From the NCBI RefSeq assembly GCF_000004075.3, contig NC_026655.2, positions 24,723,489 to 24,787,488 of the forward strand: DNA of 64,000 bases, read 5' to 3'. This document shows, piece after piece, positions 1-11,200 of this stretch. The notes under the pieces are model-generated. The model made no database searches, was not told where the DNA came from, and was given only the letters and a program-made list of their open reading frames with translations. Position numbers and translations under genes: made by a program. The number at the start of each line of letters is the position of its first letter. The stretch's first letter is position 1. The stretch is from Cucumis sativus. Its lineage: Eukaryota; Streptophyta; Magnoliopsida; Cucurbitales; Cucurbitaceae.

Positions 1-2301
1 CATCCCAGGTAAAAGAAAGACTCTGAACCATACAACCTCACACTCACAACCCATTCACTGTGTATTTGTTCTAGACAATGTTGAACCAGAAGACCGAAAT
101 CTCAAGAAAGGTTGAGGGTGTCCAGCAATGCCACCACTGATCTTGATATCTCAAGATTTAGCAAAAAGGGAAAAATTTTGTGTAAAGAAAAAGGGGACAA
201 AATGATGGTCTTGAGATTTTAGCAATCAGGCGAAAATAGGCAATGATAGTTATCTCCTTTTAAGTGACATAAATACCCTAAATCCGAATCCAATGAAAAA
301 CAAGTACTATCTTCTCTGAATTCTGAAATACCATTGTGCCAGATAGCTTCTGAAATTTTCTTATCAAGAAAATAGACCTGCATGTATGATGGCCCATTAA
401 GGATCTCATAGTATGTGACTTGCTATTATCAGAAGTATGCTATTAAACATTCAATTTCTATTTCATAGCCACCCCAGTCACCATATGTTCACTCTGCCTC
501 ACTATTGAAATAAAATAAAGATCATCACATGTCTTTCTTATCAATTATAAAGGGAACAATCAGTTGAAGTCAAGTAGCTATTGAAAATGCTACATACTGA
601 AATTTGAATCATGGTTAACCAGTGATAGAAGTTGTATCATATGCTACATGGCTTGAATTCAACTAAAAAAGACTTACATGAAGGAGTCAATCAGAATATT
701 AGAAAGGTTAATATTAGCCCTCATAATTTAAAGTATGTCATGGATTAACATTGAAGTACCTGGGCAGCATTGTCGAACTCAGGTAAAGGATTCCCATTGT
801 TATATGTTACTTTGAGAAGTTCATCCAAAGTGTGGCCATATAGAATATCATTTTGGCTCAGTTGTTTGTTCAAACCTTCAACATAATTACGGTGATGTTT
901 ACCCCAGTGAACCTCCAATGTCCTCCGACTCATATATGGTTCTAAAGCATCCTGAATATAGAGAAGAAAATAAAACATAGTGCTATTAAAAACAGTTCAT
1001 AGAAATATCCATTTCTTACCAGTAGTGCTGCAATTGTGACAAATTTATAATCAGTTTGGTAGAAATTTAAGGGCTTACTGTGAATCTATGATCCGAAAAT
1101 GACTATACCCACAGAAAAGCTGGCTACAAGAGACAGAGGACAAGCAATTGACCTAAAAAATTGGAGATTTGAAAGGACCCCAATACGCATGAATTTAAAT
1201 ACAATATATAAAAATTTTGTGTGTGTATGAGAGAGAGAGAAAGAGGAAGAAGAAGAACCAGGATAGGTGCCTTATTGATTTCATTCACCTTATTTGAACT
1301 CTCACACGTCTATTTGCTAAGTTTGAAAGAAAACAATAAATACTAAAGCCACTCCATTCACATTTAATGCCAGTATACTAAACATGCTTTATGTGGGTTC
1401 AAATGAAAATAATGTTTTACTAGCTATTAAACACGATTTCTGAGTCATAATAATCTTTTACAGGAAAAGATTCAAGAACCAAAAGTATAAGGGAATACTG
1501 TAATGGAATGGCACAAATTGATTTTTATGCAAGATGTCTTTTGGTCTTTCAACAAGACTCTTGAAAGTAAATAAAAAAACATAAAACGTAATTTAGCAAC
1601 TCTAACTTTGAAGACCGTTACTATGCTTGCTTCTAAAACAGGCGTGCCTAAATATCTGAAACCATCATGTGAACTCTATGAGCAACAAACAAGTATCTGC
1701 AAGAAACAAGCCCTAAAACATGGAATTTTAGTTGCAAAATAAGTCAGCACATTATTAGATTGGTGACTTACAAGTTCATAAGGGGGTGTCTTCAAGCCAT
1801 AATAAGCAACGACCTTCATTCCTCTTGTGGTTCCATCAGAGTTTCTCTTCTGCAATTTACTCTGATGCTGCAAAGAACAAGCATGCATCACTATCAAATA
1901 AAATGTTCCCTCCCGAAGGCCTTTTGCATGAATACGGATATCAACAGTTTTCCAAGATGTGACAATTGTGAAATAGGAACTAATACTTACAGCAACTCTT
2001 TGGCAGAGTTTCATCAAAAAATAAAAAATAAAAAAATATATCAAGTACTTTTTACTTACAATATAAAATTGCATCTGTTGTAAGAAAAGTCCAAAACAAA
2101 AACGAAGAGAGAGACGAATAGAGATGAACTACCTCGACAACATAAAAGTTTCTCTAAAAAGTAACAAGTGAGTATAAATCCAAGAATATCAAAGAGAAGG
2201 CAATGTACCAAGTAAGGATGCCTGGTGCTCTTTAACTGCTGAGAATAATTGGTTAGCAGAAATGGAGAGTTAACGTTCAGAGAATTGCAGCAAGAAATCA
2301 T
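1..2301 (-). CDS. FSD3: Plastid iron superoxide dismutase, 5' part (partial at left edge)
   Basis: Converts superoxide to hydrogen peroxide and oxygen; the FSD3 type acts in plastid nucleoids. Three coding exons are visible: 2209-2301 (31 codons, Ser/Asn-rich like a plastid transit peptide), 1772-1867 (32 codons, ending KTPPYEL) and 760-951 (64 codons, [20 protein letters not shown] through [11 protein letters not shown]). All junctions are GT-AG and phase 0. The first His of HWGKHH is the first metal ligand of the family; the other three ligands, expected just after AAQ, lie on exons left of the window, since no matching exon is seen in 1-759. The ATG at 2301 is chosen because an in-frame stop lies just upstream. 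An acceptor at 2346 shows at least one non-coding 5' exon. The Tyr-Tyr-Gly-Leu-Lys start of the mature part resembles FSD3 more than FSD1; FSD2 cannot be excluded. Confidence 0.9.
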
Positions 2302-5257
2302 TGTATTGTATCTCTACCAACTAAATATTCATTGGCTGCTGCAGCCTGCAAATCATAACTCACTGAATTCAGAACACAAAATACTGATGAATAAGGCTGT
2401 TGAGAAATGCTATAGATGAAAGTAACAATAATCTTAGAAAAATACTACACAACCCAAAGTAGCCGGCAAAAAATGAACCTATGTCAACCCAACCCAAAAA
2501 AATCCTTTAAATATAAGTTCGATCATTTGTATATAGTCTCTCAACCAAAAAATTCATATTCATTTTCAAATTCTGTTCCCAATGACCGTTGAAAAGTTCA
2601 AATTCATACCATCCAACAAAAATAGAACATCTAAAATTGAGATTTCAGACAACATAAAATTATCAAGCACACCAAATAATACAGCCAAATAAACTTCGCT
2701 ATCCGCTCTAAATTGTTTGTGTCAATATATATATTTTTCCTGAAACTAAATTTTTAGTTGATTGTGTTGGGATTCAAGCAATGCTTTTGGAGTTTGAAAC
2801 TAAATTTTTATTTAACTAAACAATTTCAACACAAGTTCAAAATATTTAACCTACCAAAGTGTTAAGCAGAAAACAAATTCAACACCAAATCTAAAGTGTT
2901 GGGCGGACGACAGGGAGGCAGAGAAAATTAGGAAAGACAGCGGTGGGCAAGCTGGACAGTGTTGGAGAGGGAGCGGCTTGCTTAAAGTGCTAGCAACTGG
3001 ACACAGAAGGAGTGAGGGCGGCCGACTTGAAGAGCAAGCGAAGAGGTGGGCGGCCAACTATAATGGGAGGAAGCTGAAGTGAAGATTGAAGAAGATGAGC
3101 GACTACGATTTTTTTTAACACTCTTATAATTCATTCAAAGACCCAAAGAGAAAAGAAAGAAAGAACGAAAATTATGCAAAATGTTACTATAGACATCTTT
3201 GGATGGACGCTCCCATTAAATATTTATTGAAAACTATAATACATCTTGTTCGAACTGTCTCTGTTTCAAAACTTACCATATACATTATTATTATATTTTT
3301 GGATAAGGAACAATTTCATTGATGAATAAACTATCTAAGGAGTACCAAAGGAGAACATAGACGAGATTACAAAAGATTTTTCCCATTTGATACAATGAAA
3401 TTTAAGTTGTAACTAGTCTAAGTTTACACCAAATGAGGGCCTTGAAAATAGATGATTAAAGAACATATCATCGTGTATCTTCCCTACTGAACTCCGCCAC
3501 TCGAAGTTTGTCTCCTTGCTTGTTCTCTTTGAAAATTCTTACAATCAAAAGATTAGCTTTGACACTCCAACCCAGACACATCAATAACACATAAGGCATT
3601 AACTCAATCAATTCATATACTTTTCATACTTCATAACCAATCAAACACAGAAATTCCCATTTCCAAAAAGGACCACTTCCATTGAAAAGGATAGAAAATC
3701 AAGACATCCATCCTAACATTTCATCACCAACCAAACAGATAATGGAGTGTCAGCTTCTCAATACAGTGACACTCTTACCCAGACGAAAAACACAAAAAAA
3801 GAGATTGAATGGAAATAGAAAACAATTTTCTACAACCCCATATGTTAAATTCTTCAAATATGCATAACCCATTTCCCAAAATCCAAAAAAAAATCCAAAA
3901 GGTCGGTCGACTGTACCAGCAGGAAAGTGGAGTTGAGGCTAGTCGTTCACGTTCTCTGAGAAACCAAACAGAGAAAAATGGGCACAGCTGAGATGGGTTT
4001 TTCGTATAGTTTTTGGAAAATTACAGAGCTGCGGCCGTTGTTGAACTCAGGTTCAGTGTAAGAAGAAAGAATGTTATGTTTTCGCACGATATGCACCGGC
4101 CCAACTCCCAAGGATAAGAAGTTAGGAAGAAAATGTGTACTAAGACAAATAGAAATTGTTTACAAGTAATAGATGTTAAACATAAACTATTCAAATGATA
4201 TATGAATGCTTAAGAACTTTGTAAAATAGTGATAGACCCAAATTTTAAATATATATATACTTATGATATATTTACAAATATGAAAGTAATTTTACCATCC
4301 ATTGCAATTATTCTTATGTACACCTTGAGTTATGAGAAAAATATTACTTGGTTAGACCTTGATCTTGAATGAGTAAAAATTTTGAGTTTCTTTTAAGCTT
4401 AGATGAGAAAATAAAAGGGTTGTCAATTTTGTTCTCACTTAAAAACATCTTCATGAAATTTCCAAAGGCAATTGTCAAGTCAGTATCCATAATTTGAATC
4501 AGATATTAAATTTAAATTTATGAATTTATCTTTTTTTTTCTTTTTCTTTCTTCCTTCCTCTCTTCGATTTCCTTTGCTTTTCCCTTATTCTTCCTCCTTT
4601 TTAATTTTCCTAGTCAATCTTCTCATCTCCCCACCTTCTGTTCTCCTCTTTTTTCTTTCTTCCCCTTCTTCTTGTGTCTGTGCCTTCTCCTTCATGGGTT
4701 TTGATATACACAGTTTTGTGTTGCAATGCGAGGAAGAGCAAAGAGAGGAGACCCAGTGAGGGGGCCTAAGAAAGAGAGTGAGAGCGAAAAACCAATTTGT
4801 GTGCAGAAGTAGCAAAAGGTAGGGGGGAAAGAGCTCAATTTTAAATAACAGGGCATATTTCATTTTTCTCCTCAATTTTTGCATCATCCATCCCTGGACC
4901 CAGTAAAATGCTCACCAATCTAATAATAAAAAAGGAAAACAGGAATACATGGGTATATATATTTAAACCCTCTCATTATAATAACTGAAAAGAAAGTTTT
5001 GAACAATTATTCCTTAGAATTCTCTCCTAATGTGAGAGATGAACAGAACTAAAATGATGAAAAACAGATTTGGCATCTCCAAACCCAAAGCAGTTCCCCC
5101 CAGAAAGAAGAAAACTTGAGGGGAAAATCAGCCTCCAATTTGAAGGAGTTAAATAAAATTTCTGAAAACTGAGAGAGAAGAAAACCAAAATTCCATTGTC
5201 AAAACATTTGGGATTATTGTGTTTATTTTCAGCCTACAAACAAAGTGCACAAAGCTG
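2302..5257 (-). promoter_or_regulatory. FSD3 5' leader/promoter and spacer to PYRD
   Basis: No protein gene is convincing here. The FSD3 leader starts at 2345 and continues in an unmapped upstream exon. A likely start region is 3900-4100: it has a TGGGCC (site II/TCP-type) element on the minus strand at 4098-4103, an element common in promoters of nuclear genes for organelle proteins, and a possible donor near 3916. A LINE 3'-tail relic lies at 3296-3400. A strong polypyrimidine tract occupies about 4531-4690. The part near 5000-5257 is probably PYRD 3' UTR. Assignments of leader and promoter are inference. Confidence 0.35.
3296..3400 (-). mobile_element. LINE 3'-tail relic
   Basis: Contains a motif (gataagGAACAATTTCATTG, then a near copy of gaataaactatctaagg-agtac-aaaggag) that recurs near 36700, 39290, 62320 and 62410. 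Elsewhere in the window this tail follows LINE ORF2 C-terminal coding sequence on the minus strand, so this copy is read as a 5'-truncated LINE end. There is no coding part and the boundaries are approximate. Confidence 0.45.
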
Positions 5258-8200
5258 TTATCTGCAATCTGCACCAACTGCTTCTTGGATAGACTTGAAA
5301 CCATCTCTTTCTAAGCATTCAGCAAGCTCCCCCTACAAGAAAAAAGACACAATGACAATTACAATCATATATAGCTTCTTTTCTTTTCTGTCTTTATCCT
5401 TCTTCTATAACCGGATTATCCCGCCAAATCAAGCAATGTAAAACTATGTAAAAACGGTGTTTGAAAAGGCTAAATTAGAAGTGAGCATGGGGGCGCCAAA
5501 AAACCGAGCCTACATCAATTAATTAGGGGAAGCGAGGATGACGCCCATTGGTGATGGCTGGTGTGGGATAAAACAACTAACCAATATACACAGACACACA
5601 CACACACCAACCAAGCCGACCTGTTGATCACTCGATGATAGCTCTTCCAAAGAAATTTTCGGTTTTCCTTTTCTAGAAAATCGAAGAAACTAATTTTGAT
5701 TTACTGATGAGTACTCCTAGACTAGATACAACTCTAAGGCTTTTCTTCAAGACCAGTTGAGGCATGAGATTTAGATTTTAAGGCTATATGAGACATAAAC
5801 CTTGATACAAAAAATTCATTAAAAAAAAGGAAAATGTAACTATTAATATATAAAAGTACAAAAAATAGCCCAAATCTACTAATTGTCACGCTCTTAAACA
5901 AGGATTGAAATTTTTATCTTCACCAAGAATAGTAAGAAGTGGAATATCCATCACTCATGGCGTACAGGCATGAGTTTTTATGTTATCCAGTTCTTCCAAA
6001 ATTGTTCACAATGTAGATGTAGAGACATATATAAAAGACAATACCTTTATCTGAGGAATCAAGGCAGGCCCACCATAAGCAAATGCTGTATAAAGTTGAA
6101 CAAGAGATGCTCCAGCTCGTATTTTCTTGTAAGCATCCTCACCACTGTATGAATAAGTAAGATTATTAGATTCGGTTCTGGGTAGGTGCTAAGTTCATTG
6201 CAGAGGAAACATTAAAATCTGAAATAAAAAGCTACTGTGGTGAAGAGATCCATCAAGTTTACCTGCTAATGCCACCACAGCCTACTAAAGGAATCTTCCC
6301 CTAAAACGGAACATGTATGTTTGTTATGAAATCGATAAATAAAAAAAGCGAGAAAATGTAAACAGTAAAGATTGGCAGAATATGCAGTTCACTGACAGTG
6401 TGTTAGCTACGCTTATAGGGATTGTAGACAGAGATTCCAATAGAGTTAGAGGGCTTGTACATGCCACTTCTTTAAACCATAGGCCCAAGATCAATAAGAT
6501 CCTCCGTGATTGGTCATTCAAAATGTCAAACACAGATTCAAGGCATTCTAACGTATATCAATTTCAAAGAATGACATATGATATACATGGCATGGCATCT
6601 AACGTATATCAATTTCAAAGATCGACATATGATATACATGGCATTAGAATCTATCATATGAACTGTTTGAAGTTATAGTGTCTGAAGAACTGTACATTGA
6701 TGATCTATCCTCTAGCTTCTCATCATAATGCATCCCTCACTTTTGGGCGTAGGAGAGGAAAGGATGAAAAGGTTTACTGTGAACTTGAGAGACAGTTCAA
6801 AATTGGCTTTAATCTAAAATTTCGTCCGAATTTTAAAATTTGAAACTAAAATGGAGGAAGAAAAATCTTGTAAGATATGGAAGAAGATTATCTTATCTAG
6901 AAAAAGATACAAAAAAGATTAAATATAAATAATCTATCTACTTAAACTTTGGTTCATTAGTATGGTAGCAAAAGGATAAGGACCGAATTTTCAATCAAAA
7001 AGTTTACGCTTCATGAGATTCATCAACATACCCTGGTCAAAATATACATCTCCTTTAAGATATTGGTGGATAGGTTGAAGAGAGGCTTCCCACTTAATCC
7101 ACCAGCTTCAGCAGCCAATGGATTGTTATCAGCAGGCTCCGGTCTTGAAACAGTTGTATTTGTTATAATCTAAAACGAAATTAAACAAGAAATAGACAAC
7201 ACAAAGTTAATTAACCAAGCAACAAAACTTTTAGTAGGACTTAATGTTGCAAATTTAGGATAGCATGTGTAGAAAGAAAAGATACCAATCCATCCAAACG
7301 GAGGGCTAGGGCAACCTACAATGAGGAAGAAACTAAAAAATTAACAAATCTGAGAAACAAATGAAGAATAAGAACATACAAAGGAAGAGGCAATCCACAT
7401 TCACATACAGCTGCTATATCTTCGAGGTCTTCTTTAGACAAGTCAGGGGCTATTTTCACCAGAAGTGGAGGAGGTCCCTCCTCACCCCATTGCATTTCAT
7501 CCCGAGCTTCTTGAACCTAGATGAAAAGTAAAAGATATCATGACAAGAACGCCTAAGAATTAACTTCATAAATATGTCGAGGCCCTTGGTTTATACCTTA
7601 CGAACAAGGTCCTTTAATTGCTTCCTACCTTGAAGCACACGCAATCCAGGAGTATTGGGTGATGAAACATTAATCACCTGTAAAGAGGTAAAGACTATTT
7701 GAATTTGAGGAAAATTTATCAATTGTTAAAATTTAGTTTTGGTTCAATGACTAGAAGAAAACATTGACTAGCAGTTCATGAAGAAGATTCATAAATTGTT
7801 AAAATTTAGCTGAAGAAGATTCATAAAAGAACGTTCAATCATAAAAACTTCATGATATGGATCTTCCAATGATAATTAACCATAAGCCTAGCAGCTCTGT
7901 AGTATTTAATTTAAATTCTTTTTGCAACGTATACTTTACAACTTCAACGTATATTTTACAACTTCAGCATATCTTTTAATAACACATAGAGGATGTACAA
8001 AAAAAAAAAAAAAAAAAAAGAATTCAAACAGTTCTATAGGGGAATGGAAACATCCATGTGCATATGTGGTACACCACAGACCAATCCGATGGCTTTATGC
8101 TAACAGATATTGATACCAAGCACCACATCACCTACCTTAGAACTATAAAACAACACCTACCTTCCCTTTGTGTACCCTTATTTGATAATAATTCATAGTA

Positions 8201-11200
8201 GATCCTATTAATATAATTAGATTATTATTAGGAGATATTATTCTGGAGATATTATTTGATATTATTTCCTTAAGTGTATTTCTCTATGGTTATATATAGG
8301 CTTGTATCTCTATTAAGTAATTAATGAAATATAGATTAATTCCATAAAATCAACATGGTATCAGAGCTATAGGGTTTTAGTCTCCTTGTATTCTAGCCGT
8401 CACATCCCTGCACGTCTGCCTCCGTTGATTCGTCGACGGAGGCAGAGCCATACCCATCAGTAATCAATACACATCATGTCTCCAAGTAATTCGCTCTGCC
8501 TCCTAGATCAAAATCCTCGTCTCTGATTCTGCTGCCGCCGCCACTACTCCTTCTGCCATCACTGCTCCTTCCATCCACCCAGTTCGTCGCACTCTCGACC
8601 CAGTTCGTCGCACTCTCGACCCATATCCGCTCTCCATTCGTCCTCACTTAGATCTACTTGTGCGCACATTGCAAGCACCGATTTGTTCGTGCATCTCTGT
8701 TCGTGTCTTCGACTTCCAGATCCGTGTTTTATTTCATCTTTCGCCTTCGAATCATACTGTTCAAGATCAGACCGACCTGCCGCCGCCGCCCTTTACTCGT
8801 ACCAGACAATCTCTTTAGATTGAAGACTCCCGATCCTGAAGAGGGTGAATCTTTGTTCAGATCCATGATCCACCGCTCCGCTCCACTCACAGCCGACGAC
8901 GCACAGGTTCGGCTTTGTCCGCTCTCCATTTGTGAAGCTCGCCGTCATGAAACGCATCTTCTCTTTTTGCGAAGAACGCCGCAAAGTTCTCTATCTACTC
9001 AACCTCTCAGTTCTCTTCAGTTTTCGTTCTGTTCATCCAGATTTCCTGTTCAGTTTGATTCTGACTTGCTTTAGTTTAGTTCGTTCAGTTCCATTCTGAT
9101 GACGAAACGCTCCTGCCCAATTCAGACCACGTTTTCATCCTGATTTGATTCTACTTTGCTTCAGTTTTGCTCTTTCATTTTGCCCCCGGAGTTCTTGTTT
9201 CGTTCTTCCTAGGTTCTGTTATAGATCTCTATACGAGGATCTATGTTTCTATCCCAGAAGTTCTTCGTTTCGCTCTTCGTGGGTTTGTTTTAGCCTAGAA
9301 GTTCTTTGTGTGTTTGTTCTTCGGGTTTTTTATTCTATTCTAGATATATTGTTTCTTTTCTTAGTTCTTAGCAAACTCAAGTTTGTGATTTCAACCTTGA
9401 GTTTGAGGGAGGGTATTAATATAATTAGATTATTCTTAGGAGATATTATTCTTAGGAGATATTATTCTTAGGAGATATTATTCTGGAGATATTATTTGAT
9501 ATTATTTCCTTAAGTGTATTTCTCTATGGTTATATATAGGCTTGTATCTCTATTAAGTAATTAATGAAATATAGATTAATTCCATAAAATCAACAGATCC
9601 AACAACTAATAACTAGTCGTGCATCCTGAATAAGGCATTCTTTCTTATAAAATCCATCACAGTATTTCAGAAATCAAAATTAAAAGCAAATTAGCTGCCC
9701 ATAACTCTAACCTTTTGTAATGAGCCAACCCAGAGTTATCGAAGTACAAAATACAGATACAAAAGAACCAGTACCCTTCCAATGTTATCCTGTCAGTGAA
9801 TAAGCACAACTCCCAAGTAGAAAAAGAAAACTATGATCTCACTCCCAGTTCAAGACTTGGAAGCTTAGGGGATGAAAACTATTTCAAATCTACAAATGAA
9901 GAAGCAATTTTATTTTTTTATTTACTTCCATACATAACAACTAATCTCTTGTTATTTTGAACATGATAGGATAAAACATGATCGACTAAATAACATATGA
10001 CAAAAGCAGAAAAAAATTACCAAGTAATCAGCATACTGAGACAATGTATGAACTCCTTGCACATAGTCTGCAGAAGCATCTTCACTATTCTTGTTCTTTC
10101 CGAGATTGACTCCAAGAATCCCACGACCAGCTTTACCACCCTGTTTGACGTCATCACTAGAGGAAGGTGAAGTACTCGAACTTTCATCTAACTTTCTTTT
10201 TCCATGCTGGGCGCCCAACCTCTTTGCAACAACAACAATTCCTTCGCTATTGAAGCCATATCTATTAATGATAGCTCTGCCCATTGAAAAAGTTTATATA
10301 TTATAAATAGAAAGAAATATCAATGGGATACCGAAGATAGACCTGTCTCACAGTAGCATGAAGCTCCAGAAAATGAAAAATAAAACCACAAAAATACTAA
10401 GCATGAGCGTTTAGACATAACGATATTGTAACTATTGTACAGTATCTCGTCTTTGAAGCAAGGCTTTTACATGTGACATGGCAAAGTGAATGAAATCCAT
10501 TACCTACCCTTCCCCACGCAATCGGAAAACACGAGGCTTTGGATTGCCATCTTGTGGAACAGGTGTCACAGAACCAACCTCCACAAAGCCAAAGCCTAAT
10601 CCAAGAAGACCATCAACAGCCTCAGCATGTTTATCAAAGCCTGCAGCAAGACCTATGGGATTTGAAAAGTTCCTTCCCCAAACTTCAAGTCCTAAAATCG
10701 GTGGATCAAGCCTCTTCTCCCTTGGAACCCAACCCCGAGCTGCTGCTAAGACTCCTAGCCTATGTGCAACTTCAGGATCAAGAAGCGCAAAAAGGGGGTT
10801 CACCAGTTTTGTGGCAGAGAACAGCCAACCACTGCAAGATACCAAAAATATGAAATTGAATTTAATACTTTGATACCTAGTTCAAGTTAGTATGGGCAGT
10901 ACCAATAGATAATGCAATGTTAACACAGAATACTAATTGCACAAGTGATGAAAGTGCTTCTTCCTTAATGAAGACCAGGGAATATAATAACATACCAAGA
11001 AGCACATAACATGGATACAATATGACATAGACACGGCACCACAACATCTTTTCAAACAATACTTAAAATCTCACATTTATACCAAAAAGAAAATTGAGAT
11101 CAATGTGTTCATGCATCTATATGTTTGAAATTTTAGCTTGATGTATTCTACTTGCAAAGTCTATAACTTAGGTCATATATTTTTCTAGTTAGTATACTTA

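Larger units (their letters stand above)
8201..9600 (+). mobile_element. Non-autonomous short LTR retrotransposon with TSD
   Basis: Complete-looking element in PYRD intron 4. Target duplication GATCC sits at 8201-8205 and 9596-9600. The 5' LTR is 8206-8355 (150 bp) and the 3' LTR 9414-9595 (182 bp); both begin TATTAATATAATTAG and end ATCAACA. The PBS TGGTATCAGAGC at 8356-8367 directly follows the 5' LTR and matches the initiator-tRNA-Met PBS of plant Copia elements. The polypurine tract gagggaggg at 9405-9413 directly precedes the 3' LTR. The 1.06 kb interior has no Gag, protease, integrase or RT similarity; its longest open frame (8658-9074, 138 codons) is a C/T-rich sequence I do not recognise. 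It must have been mobilised in trans by a Copia-type partner. It lies opposite to PYRD transcription. The LTRs start TA rather than TG. Confidence 0.9.

Noticed and set aside
4520..4887. Overlapping frames on both strands at the pyrimidine tract
   Set aside because: Ser/Phe/Pro and Lys/Glu/Arg runs are the two readings of a CT-rich repeat.
6382..6678. 98-codon plus-strand frame
   Set aside because: Lies in a PYRD intron and is built largely from the 51-bp tandem duplication.
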